NCBI RefSeq assembly: GCF_032452875.1
Contig: NC_083880.1
Location: 52,340,829-52,404,828, forward strand
Direction of reading: 5' to 3'
Source: Bos javanicus
Taxonomy: Eukaryota > Chordata > Mammalia > Artiodactyla > Bovidae
Length of the DNA stretch: 64,000 bases
In this document: one piece after another, positions 35,401 through 41,450 of the stretch
Numbering within the stretch: position 1 is the first letter of the stretch
Layout of the letters: every line of letters begins with the position of its first letter
Position numbers and translations under genes: made by a program
The notes under the pieces: model-generated
Seen by the model: only the letters and a program-made list of their open reading frames with translations
Database searches by the model: none
Told to the model about the DNA's origin: nothing

Positions 35401-38400
35401 AATGCACAAATAAAATGTGGTGTATACATACATTAGAATGTTATTCAGTCTTAAAAAGGTAATTCCGATACATTCTACAACACGGATGAATCTTGATGGC
35501 AGTATGCTAATGAACTAAGCCAGCCACAAGAAAGCAAATACTGTTATGATTTCACTTACACAAGCTATCTAGAGTAGTCAAATTTATGGAAACACAAAAC
35601 AGAATGGTGGCTGCCAGGGCTGGGGCAAGGGGAGAATGAGGAGTTAATATTTAATAAGTCAGTTTTGCAAGATGAGAAAGTTGTGGAGATTGGCTACACA
35701 ACAATGTGAATACACTTAACACTCCTCGATCATCCTTTATAATGAGTAAGATAGTAAATTTTATATTATGTGTATTTCACCACAGTTTTTTAGCAGTTCA
35801 TGTTTATACATGCAAAACAAACATACCAATACATAAAACCTACTAAAACAGCTAACCTTTCTCCTATGAAGAGTACGAAATGTAGTATCTTCAGTCTCCT
35901 TTCTTTCACCATACAGATGTTTCTAAAGTACCTGAAACACTGTATTCAGTACCAAGCTCATTCTCTTCCCCAATGAATTCACTCTTCCTTTCTCATTATT
36001 TTTAAGACTCAAATCTAAGTCATCCTGGATTCACTGCTCCTCCTCCTCCCTATCAAGTGCAACTCATCACAGTCTCCTTCAATTTTCCGCTGTTACCATC
36101 TGTCAGACTGCCCCCCTTCTCTCCATCTCGGTGTTCACCACCATCAACTTCTCCCTGGTCTAGTCCATGAGCCTCCTAACCTAAGACTACAACCTAGTCT
36201 CCCTTGGCTCTATTCTTGCTTGTGCCTTTCAAGTTGCCCCCCACTCCCATTGCCTCCAGAATGAATTTAAAACACACACACACACAAGCAAATTCAATCA
36301 CATTAATCCTTTCATTTAGGCTTCCCATCGTTCTTCAAATAAAAATGGTCTATAAGGCCCTGCAGGGTATGGCTGCTAGGAGAAGACATTTACCTGTCTC
36401 TTGTCCTGGCCCCTTGCCTTTTGAAAAACACGTATTTTCAAAAGTAATACAAGTCAATATTTTTTAAAGTATATGTTGTGTTGAAAACACTAAATTACAT
36501 GGCAACCCATGTCAAGTTATATCCCTTTTCCACAAAAATAGTTTAAATCACTGTTATTTCCCACTGATTTCACTGACTTAAAATTTTGGCAATTTTTTTC
36601 ACAATGTACAGGCATATTAATAAGAATTAGAAACAAAGGACAAATGCAACAGTGTGACACTGCGGCCACGCTGGCTCTATTTAGGTCACTCAGAGTGTCC
36701 CTGTCTCTTCCTCCTCAGGACCTTTGTATATATTCTTGGATCCCATTCCTGCATTTAAATCTTCCTATCTTCTGGATGGGGCATTGTCTACTTCAGAAAG
36801 TCTTCTTTACCTCTCACTTACCAAACTGTTATATGCTTTCTGAGGGTCCCACATAATCTTTTACCTCAGTGAAAAGTGTGAAAAAATGTTAAGTCAGTCA
36901 TGTCTGATTCTTTGTGACGATATGGACTCTAGCTTGTCAGGCTCCTCTGTCCACGGAATTCTCCAGGCAAGAATAGTGGAGAGGGTAACCAGTCCCTTCT
37001 TTAGGGGATTTTCCCTACCCAGAGATTCAATCCAGGTCTCCCACATTACAGGCAGATTCTTTATATCTGAGCCACCAGGGAAGCCCCAACCTCAGTGCAC
37101 ATGATCAAATAAACAGAGTTATTCATGTGGTCAGTAGTGCCCAATTTTTTTCGGCTCAATGTACCGTAGCCCACCAGGCTCCTCTGTCCATGGGATTCTC
37201 TAGGCAAGAATACCAGAGTGGGTTGCCATTTCCTCTTCCAGGAGATCTTCCCAACCCAGGGATCAAACCCACGTGTCCTGCATTGCAGGTGAATTCTTTA
37301 CCACTGACCCATCAGGGAAGCCCAGATAGAGTCATTGGTGGTAGTGGCTTAGTTGCTAAGTCATGTCCAACTTTTGTGACCCCATGGACGGTTGCCTGCC
37401 ATGGTCCTCTGTCCATGGGACTTTCTAGGCAAGACACTGGAGTGGGTTGCCCTTTCTTTCTCCAGGGGATCTTCCTGACTCAGGGATTGAACCTTGGTCT
37501 CCGGTATCACAGGCGGATTCTTTACTGACTGAGCCACCAGGGAAGCCCCAAATAGAATGATTGCTGCTACTGCTAAGTTGCTTCAGTCGTGTCCGACTCT
37601 GTGCGACTCCATAGATGGAAGCCCACTAGGCTCCCGTGTCCCTGGGATTTTCCAGGCAAGAACACTGGAGTGGGTTGCCATTTCCTTCTCCAATGCATGA
37701 AAGCGAAAAGTGAAAGTGAAGTCGCTCAGTCCTGCCCGACTCTTAGCGACCCCATGGACTGCAGCCTACCAGGCTCCTCCGTCCATGGGATTTTCCAGGC
37801 AAGAGTACTGGAGTGGGGTGCCATTGCCTTCTCCAATAGAATGATTAGTGGTTACCAACTGTCTCCATGCTGGCTGTAAGATCTGAGGGCAGAAAGGGCC
37901 CATGTCTTTTTATTGACCCAATATACATTCTGCCTGGCAATGGGTTGGGCAAAATTATTTAATGGTATTATCCCAAATTGGGTTTTTAGGATAAAAGTGG
38001 CTAAAATTCTGGAGCCTCACAAGAATCAACACCATTCCTTCTCCTTGCCCTCCTAAATTAGTCATTTTTTCAGAACACCACTTCCAATGCAAAAGAATCC
38101 TATCCTGTAGACAGAACTTGAAATGTGTGACAGCTGTTTATCATTCATTCACTTATTTGAACATTTATTTAAGTCCTGGCATAAGACTATGCACAAATAC
38201 AAATAAAACCAAGTATCTGCACCTAAACTTTAAATTTTTGTTTACTCTGGCAGAGAGCCTATAAGGGTTTCCCAGGTGGCACAGCGGTAAAGACTCCACC
38301 TGCCAATGCAGGATATGCAAGAGATATACCCAGGGTTCGATCCCTGGGTCAGGAAGATCCCCTGGGGTAGGAAATGCAACCCACTCCAATATTCTTGCCT

Positions 38401-40591
38401 GGAAAATTCCATGGACAGAGAAGCCTGGTGGGTTACAGTTCATAGGGTCCCCAAAGAGTCTGACACGACTGAGCACACTTATGTCTGTCTAGTACATAGA
38501 AAGGCTCAACACCCATTACCAAGAATAACACATCTTCTATAGTAGGGCTAACACTTTTAGTCCTTTCTGCAAGTACAGGGTAGGCTAGGGTAGGCTAGCA
38601 ACAGTGGTCACGTCTATAGCATTCACTCAACACTTACACTTATTTAAAACTTTATTAGTGTATAAACAAAGCTAAGACTTCATATGATAAACAGAAGTTC
38701 TATGGTAATGAGGTCATCATTTTCAGTACTGTAACAAGCCTGTGTATGCAACACATATTTTCAAAAGTAATACAAGTCAATACTTTTAAAAGTATATTCT
38801 GTGTTGTAAACACTAAATTACATGGCAACCCATGTCAAGTGACATCCCTTCTCCACAAAAATAGTTTGCTGCTAAGTCACTTCAGTTGTGTCCGACTGAC
38901 TCTGTGCGACCCCATAGACAGCAGTCCACCAGGCTCCCCCGTCCCTGGGATTCTCCAGGCAAGAACACTGGAGTGGGTTGCCATTTAAATCACTGCTATT
39001 TCCTACTGACTTCACGCTAAGTTTTTGCCATTTTTTTTCACAATGTACAGGCATATTTATAAGAATTAGAAACAAAAGACAAATGGAACAGTTCTCTAAA
39101 AAGTGCATCAAGGCATTTGTCCATTTCAGAAGTGTTAAGAGCTGACATTTTATGCATCAAAAATTACACTGAAAAGTTTTAATATGTGAATAGCAATGAT
39201 ATATGGTTTCACTAGCATGAACAGCTGTCTTCTATTGAAGTAAGACTCCAACGTGATTTCTTTGTGATCTTCAGTTGCAATCAATAAAGTATTTTTTAAA
39301 AAACTCTATGGCACTAATGGTAAAGAACCTGCCTGCTGAAGCAGGAGACACAGAAGACAAGGGTTCAATCCGTGGATTGGGAAGATCCCCTGGAGAAGGG
39401 CATGGCAACCCACTCCAGTATTCTTGCCTGGAGAATCCCATGATAGAGGAGCCTGACGGGCTTCAGTCCACAAAGAGTAGAACACAACTGAAGCAACTCA
39501 GCATGCAGCATGCATGCACGTAGCAGGCACTGTTCTAAATACATAATAGGGATAAAGGGATGCAAGAAATATGCACTCAGCCCTCAAGGAATTTGGTTTA
39601 GCAGAAGAAACCTATATAAATATTGCCCTAATGTGTCATAGGTAACAACCTTAGCACTGAGACCCAAAGGAAAGTCAGCTGAAAGTCACTCTATTGGGAT
39701 TGGATCAGGGAAGGTTTCAGGAAAAAAACCCTTAAACTAAGCCCAGAAGGATGAGCTAGAATTCTCCAGTGAAGTAAAGAGGGAAATGGCAGTGCCCACA
39801 GAAGGAACTGCAGGCTGGTGCAAATACAGGGAGCCAGGAAACATCATGGTGTGTTGAGATCTTGTTCTGCCCAACTGAACACAGCTTTGGGTAACAGTTG
39901 AGGAAGCTGAAGAGACAAATGGGGCCGGATTATAGATATAATATGATAAGGAGTTTGAACTTTGTAAGGGAAAGTATTGCAAAAAAGTCTAATTAGGGTA
40001 ATGATATGGCCAGTCTACATTTAGAAAGATTAGTGGTTTAAGGACTCCACAACTCCCATGAGAGGGCTGACCTTAGCAGGGAGTGCTCACTCGCCGTCTG
40101 ATTTATTGACGGTTCGCTTTCTCCTAGCCTTGATCAGTAATGTCACCTGCAGCAGTGCAACCCCGCCCCCCCAGGAGCATCCAGTGGTCTGACATCAGCA
40201 GCACTTCCCAACAGAGATAAGGCACTCACTGTCTCCAGAGGGCGGCCACCCACAGAGTGATGTGAGCATTCTTCCAGAGGGTGACAGCCCTGGGGTTGAG
40301 TTGGGCTGTGCCCCTACTTGTGTGACCACCAGGTTTGCCTCATTTTCCTTCTCCGCAGCAGGGGAAGGCCCGGCCCTAGGAGGCTGCGCGTTATGCCGTA
40401 GATACAGGGCGAGAGCCGGCGAAGGGCAGACCCACCGCCCGTAGAAGCGGGGTCGCGCGCCGCCGGCTCCGCCCGAAGACTAGAGCCAGAAAGCTAGCGG
40501 GGTAACCAGGCCGTGGACAAGAGGGCTGGGCGGCTCACCGGTAAAAAGCAGAGTCCCCGAGTGGGTTCCAGTTCGCGGTGTAGCAGTCCAT
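11460..40591 (-). CDS. VPS16: VPS16, core subunit of the CORVET and HOPS tethering complexes (24 coding exons)
   Basis: VPS16 scaffolds HOPS and CORVET, which drive endosome-lysosome and autophagosome-lysosome fusion; it binds the SM protein VPS33A through its C-terminal helical solenoid. Exons (minus strand): 40591-40539, 17916-17828, 17570-17473, 17385-17257, 17176-17032, 16907-16792, 16691-16569, 16441-16386, 16027-15938, 15849-15755, 15601-15525, 15083-14952, 14866-14739, 14608-14573, 14379-14271, 14110-13976, 13880-13772, 13681-13584, 13504-13397, 13087-13010, 12915-12746, 12664-12568, 11823-11720, 11604-11460. They sum to 2520 nt, or 839 residues plus stop, the human length. Every junction is GT-AG and keeps phase. 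The N-terminal half is the beta-propeller Vps16_N; the rest is Vps16_C, ending ...RARAQAQKK. The start [10 protein letters not shown] lies in the CpG promoter. No premature stop or frameshift was seen. Confidence 0.97.
11893..11972 (-). repeat. Bov-A SINE fragment in VPS16 intron 22
   Basis: The sequence 'agttgtgtctgattctttgcgaccctatggacc' is a reverse-orientation Bov-A unit, cut short. The rest of this 0.74 kb intron (11824-12567) shows no other named element. Confidence 0.75.
16028..16385 (-). other. VPS16 intron 8 with short (CA)n tract
   Basis: A (ca)6-7 microsatellite starts about 10 bp from the acceptor of exon 9, inside the splice acceptor zone. On the transcribed strand it reads as a (tg)n run just upstream of the AG. 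No other features were seen. Confidence 0.6.
19049..19258 (-). repeat. Bov-tA SINE with 8-bp target duplication
   Basis: A reverse-orientation Bov-tA is flanked by 'tataccat' at 19041-19048 and 19259-19266. It sits inside the old L1. Confidence 0.9.
19856..20201 (-). repeat. CHR SINE inserted in the mariner, 13-bp target duplication
   Basis: A reverse-orientation CHR element with its A-rich tail at the left is flanked by 'cttcccaaaactt' at 19843-19855 and 20202-20214. Confidence 0.9.
20846..21051 (+). repeat. CHR SINE inserted in the mariner, 11-bp target duplication
   Basis: The element starts 'gggacttccctggtggtcc' and ends in an A-rich tail. Flanks 'taaccaagctg' occur at 20835-20845 and 21052-21062. 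Confidence 0.9.
22058..22152 (+). repeat. CHR SINE fragment
   Basis: The sequence 'agggacttccctggcagttcagtggttaag' is followed by 'aactaagatcccacatgcc' and an A run. It sits within the old L1. Confidence 0.8.
22517..22714 (+). repeat. Bov-tA SINE
   Basis: A tRNA-like head (ggctcagctggtaaagaatcc, gggttcgatccctggg) plus a Bov-A unit ending in repeated 'tttcactttcactt'. It sits within the old L1. Confidence 0.9.
23592..24628 (-). mobile_element. BovB LINE, truncated
   Basis: The minus strand carries RT pieces at 24626-23991 ([23 protein letters not shown]) and 24024-23746. The 3' tail is at 23592. The 5' break near 24628 abuts a Bov-tA. Frame breaks are present. Confidence 0.92.
24640..24825 (-). 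repeat. Bov-tA SINE
   Basis: A reverse-orientation Bov-A unit is followed by a tRNA-like part (caacccaggaatcaaaccc). It directly abuts the BovB break. Confidence 0.85.
24932..25196 (+). repeat. BovA2 SINE with (AGC)n tail
   Basis: Two Bov-A units in tandem end in a short run of agc units at about 25180-25196. Such tails are often length-polymorphic. Confidence 0.92.
25197..25779. other. VPS16 intron 1, unclassified
   Basis: Single-copy-looking sequence with no exon support. Open frames occur but have no splice or conservation evidence. Confidence 0.4.
25780..26096 (-). repeat. Bov-tA SINE with an extra tRNA-like head
   Basis: A full reverse Bov-tA (25780-25978) is followed by a second partial unit (25979-26096). 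Each ends in the motif pair 'ggtctcc...cattgcaggtggattc...ttacca'. The second may be an independent insertion or a duplication. Confidence 0.8.
26336..26480 (-). repeat. Bov-tA SINE fragment
   Basis: A reverse Bov-A unit starting 'gctgctaagtcgtgtctgac', with only the first part of the tRNA-derived portion. Confidence 0.85.
27220..27395 (-). repeat. Bov-tA SINE with 10-bp target duplication
   Basis: The flanks 'atcagctaag' occur at 27210-27219 and 27396-27405. The element is reverse-oriented and complete. Confidence 0.9.
27967..28206 (+). repeat. CHR SINE
   Basis: The element begins 'ggacttccctggtggtccag' and runs through 'ccacaactactgagccc' to an A/T-rich tail. Confidence 0.88.
28372..29908 (+). 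repeat. BovA2 SINE split by an LTR, 12-bp target duplication
   Basis: The first Bov-A half is 28372-28456; the second half resumes at about 29722 and ends with (agc)n at 29900-29908. The outer flanks 'atgccactgaag' at 28360-28371 and 29909-29920 are identical, so the two halves are one insertion. Confidence 0.93.
28457..29721 (+). mobile_element. Solitary endogenous retrovirus LTR (BTLTR1-like, ERV2/ERVK class)
   Basis: About 1.26 kb of non-coding sequence starts TGTTGGGGGCC. It has a TATA box (tataaaa, 29324-29330) and AATAAA signals at about 28693 and 29344-29349. It resembles the cattle LTR family BTLTR1 as I recall it. No gag, pol or env sequence is present. The 3' boundary shows no clear CA end or target duplication, so the right edge may be deleted. 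It lies antisense to VPS16. Confidence 0.8.
29921..31465. other. VPS16 intron 1, unclassified
   Basis: No exon or young repeat is recognised. 30.6-31.2 kb has several overlapping short open frames of low complexity and no supporting signals. Confidence 0.4.
31466..33000 (-). mobile_element. BovB LINE, truncated, in VPS16 intron 1
   Basis: RT segments on the minus strand include 32658-31957 ([24 protein letters not shown]) and 32985-32677. In this copy the catalytic box reads CADD instead of YADD, and frame breaks are present. Confidence 0.92.
33001..33952. other. VPS16 intron 1, unclassified
   Basis: Single-copy-looking DNA between two BovB fragments. No gene features were seen. Confidence 0.4.
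33953..34397 (-). mobile_element. BovB LINE 3' fragment
   Basis: Only the last ~0.45 kb of BovB is present (plus-strand words 'caggtggccaaagtattggag' and 'gcagtccaagggactctcaa'). Confidence 0.88.
34637..34835 (-). repeat. Bov-tA SINE
   Basis: A reverse Bov-tA with a small duplication (aaaatactgggaatattggag) in the Bov-A unit. Confidence 0.85.
34872..35165 (+). repeat. CHR SINE
   Basis: The head 'ggacttttctggtggtccag' and the tail 'gcacagcaacaaagacctagc' identify it. It abuts the following L1 fragment. Confidence 0.85.
35166..35780 (+). mobile_element. L1 LINE 3' end
   Basis: Typical L1 3' words are present in order: 'tgtaaaatggtgcag', 'attaccatatgatcc', 'tcatagcagcattattcac', 'gtgtccactgacagatgaat'. 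The copy is diverged. Confidence 0.85.
36000..36850. mobile_element. Probable L2 LINE remnant
   Basis: Weak L2-like words (aaggccctgcagggtatgg, ccacgctggctc, tcaggacctttgtat) bracket the inserted copy of the 227-bp duplicated segment. A short (ca)n run is at about 36271-36285. Family assignment is tentative. Confidence 0.45.
36427..36653 (+). repeat. Duplicated segment, copy A
   Basis: 227 bp that is nearly identical to 38750-39092 once a SINE is removed from the second copy. Shared words include 'attttcaaaagtaatacaag' and 'cacaatgtacaggcatatt'. It appears inserted in an L2-like remnant. Confidence 0.85.
36880..37085 (-). repeat. Bov-tA SINE
   Basis: A reverse Bov-tA ending 'gagccaccagggaagcccc'. 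It is the first of four consecutive Bov-family elements in the same orientation. Confidence 0.9.
37125..37325 (-). repeat. Bov-tA SINE
   Basis: A reverse Bov-tA, diverged at its left end, ending 'catcagggaagccc'. Confidence 0.88.
37340..37550 (-). repeat. Bov-tA SINE
   Basis: A reverse Bov-tA starting 'gtggcttagttgctaagtcatgtcc' and ending 'ccaccagggaagcccc'. Confidence 0.9.
37560..37842 (-). repeat. BovA2 SINE
   Basis: A reverse dimeric BovA2 starting 'ttgctgctactgctaagttgc'. Confidence 0.92.
38262..38485 (+). repeat. Bov-tA SINE
   Basis: A forward Bov-tA (gggtttcccaggtggcacag ... cccagggttcgatccctggg ... cgactgagcacac). Confidence 0.9.
38750..39092 (+). repeat. Duplicated segment, copy B (with SINE inside)
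   Basis: It matches 36427-36653 on both sides of a partial BovA2 at 38867-38987. The SINE is absent from copy A. Confidence 0.85.
38867..38987 (-). repeat. Partial BovA2 SINE inside copy B
   Basis: A single reverse Bov-A unit (ttgctgctaagtcacttcag ... gagtgggttgccattt) with no clear target duplication. Confidence 0.88.
39303..39505 (+). repeat. Bov-tA SINE
   Basis: A forward Bov-tA with a damaged head (tggcactaatggtaaagaacc). It starts immediately after the A run at 39302. Confidence 0.85.
39506..40290. other. VPS16 intron 1, promoter-proximal
   Basis: Part of it (about 39530-39850) resembles an ancient mammalian interspersed repeat. No exon was seen. Confidence 0.35.
40539..40591 (-). CDS. 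VPS16: VPS16 coding exon 1 (isolated, 17 codons plus 2 nt)
   Basis: The minus strand reads ATG GAC TGC TAC ACC and ends TTT TAC CG|GTGAGC. Exon 2 begins G|AAA TAT GAG after an AG at 17918-17917, restoring R-K-Y-E. This exon is too short to stand out as an open frame and was found by its expected N-terminal sequence. Confidence 0.95.
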
Positions 40592-40654
40592 GGCTGGTAC
40601 AAGCGGCGACTTGCCAGCGCCAGGTACACTCGCCCAGCTTGGGCTCCAGGCAGG

Positions 40655-40668
40655 CACTTCCGCTTCCG
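40655..40668 (-). promoter_or_regulatory. Paired ETS-type sites upstream of VPS16
   Basis: The minus strand reads CGGAAGCGGAAGTG, two adjacent GGAA cores about 65-80 bp upstream of the VPS16 start codon. Confidence 0.6.
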
Positions 40669-40677
40669 CCCGTCCGG

Positions 40678-40687
40678 GTCACGTGAT
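40678..40687 (-). promoter_or_regulatory. CLEAR-like E-box (MiT/TFE family) in the VPS16 promoter
   Basis: The plus strand reads GTCACGTGAT, one base from the palindromic CLEAR core GTCACGTGAC bound by TFEB and TFE3. It lies about 90 bp upstream of the VPS16 ATG. USF could bind the same CACGTG core. Confidence 0.6.
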
Positions 40688-40859
40688 GAGGCCGCGGCCA
40701 CCAGACTTCACCGCTGTGGGCGGCTTTTCTTGGCCGTCGCTGTGCCCCCGCCCACACGGGGGCGGGCTCGGCCCTGGCTCCTGCTCCCTACGGCGGCCAC
40801 CCGCGCTGCCTTCTTGTCCCCTCGGACGTTGGGGGGTCGGGCAGGGCAGAACATGAGTG

Positions 40860-40869
40860 ACCGGAAGTG
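40860..40869 (+). promoter_or_regulatory. ETS/GABP site
   Basis: ACCGGAAGTG, a near-ideal ETS family site, in the centre of the bidirectional promoter. Confidence 0.6.
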
Positions 40870-41137
40870 GGAGTTGTGAGCGTTGTCGCCCGGGGCGGGG
40901 AGGCCCGAGGCGTCGTCGAGCCTCCGCGACTCACGTATGGAGAGAGCTGGGCGAAGGGCTGCGCGCCGACCACTAACCGGGACGCACAAGCTCTGCGAGG
41001 CAGGAGCAGTGCTGAAGCGACCAGCTCTTTTGGCACGGGAACATGAGGCTAGGCCTGGCGCCCGCTGCAGGCGACGCGCGCAGTGTGCGGACCTGCCCCA
41101 GTCGCTGGTGAACGGCGCGGAGCCCCGGGACTCGGTA

Positions 41138-41142
41138 ATTGG
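41138..41142 (-). promoter_or_regulatory. Inverted CCAAT box
   Basis: ATTGG on the plus strand (CCAAT on the minus), 13 bp before the NRF1 site. This is a plausible NF-Y site. Confidence 0.45.
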
Positions 41143-41154
41143 CGTGAGCGAGCG

Positions 41155-41166
41155 CGCGCATGCGCG
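41155..41166. promoter_or_regulatory. NRF1 palindrome
   Basis: CGCGCATGCGCG fits the consensus YGCGCAYGCGCR at every position. It lies about 290 bp upstream of the PCED1A start codon. Confidence 0.75.
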
Positions 41167-41450
41167 GGGCGGCGACAGGCACGTGGCGGGGCGCAGGGCG
41201 GCACCGCGTGGGAAGCGGCAGGGTATCCCGGAGGTTCGCGGGCCTTGGCTCACTGTGCCAAGTGCAACAGAGGCTGGCGCCACCATGGACCCCACTCTGA
41301 TGCTGCCACCTGGTACCTGTAACCCTGAGCAGCTTGAAAGGGGCCAGCGCAGGTCTCCTCTATCCCAAAGTGGGCCCTGGAGCTAGTTGAGTCCCCTCCC
41401 TCGTGCAGCTTGGTGGCCTTTCCCTGCAGCCCGTCGTTGTTGGCGGCAGC

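Larger units (their letters stand above)
38590..39302 (+). pseudogene. Possible 3'-UTR retrocopy, source gene unknown
   Basis: The segment ends with 'caatcaataaagtatttttt' followed by an A run at 39297-39302. That looks like a reverse-transcribed mRNA 3' end with its AATAAA signal. No coding part is recognised and the left edge is uncertain. It contains copy B of the duplicated segment. Confidence 0.35.
17917..40538 (-). other. VPS16: VPS16 intron 1, 22.6 kb
   Basis: The intron is bounded by the donor after 40539 and the acceptor before 17916. It is filled mostly by L1, mariner, BovB, LTR and SINE insertions, annotated separately. 17.92-18.78 kb, 26.5-27.2 kb, 27.4-27.96 kb, 29.93-31.46 kb and 33.0-33.95 kb hold no feature I recognise. 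Confidence 0.95.
40290..41400. promoter_or_regulatory. CpG-rich bidirectional promoter of VPS16 and PCED1A
   Basis: The segment is dense in CpG between the VPS16 ATG (40591, minus) and the PCED1A ATG (41451, plus), which are 859 bp apart. No TATA box stands out. CCAAT, ETS, E-box and NRF1 motifs are present, as expected for housekeeping promoters. The non-coding first exon of PCED1A should be here; several weak donors (such as CTG|GTGAAC at about 41107 and AGG|GTATCC at about 41222) prevent a firm choice. Confidence 0.88.

Noticed and set aside
40708..41295. 195-codon minus-strand frame
   Set aside because: It lies within the VPS16/PCED1A CpG promoter, is Arg/Ala/Pro-rich and is upstream of the VPS16 start.
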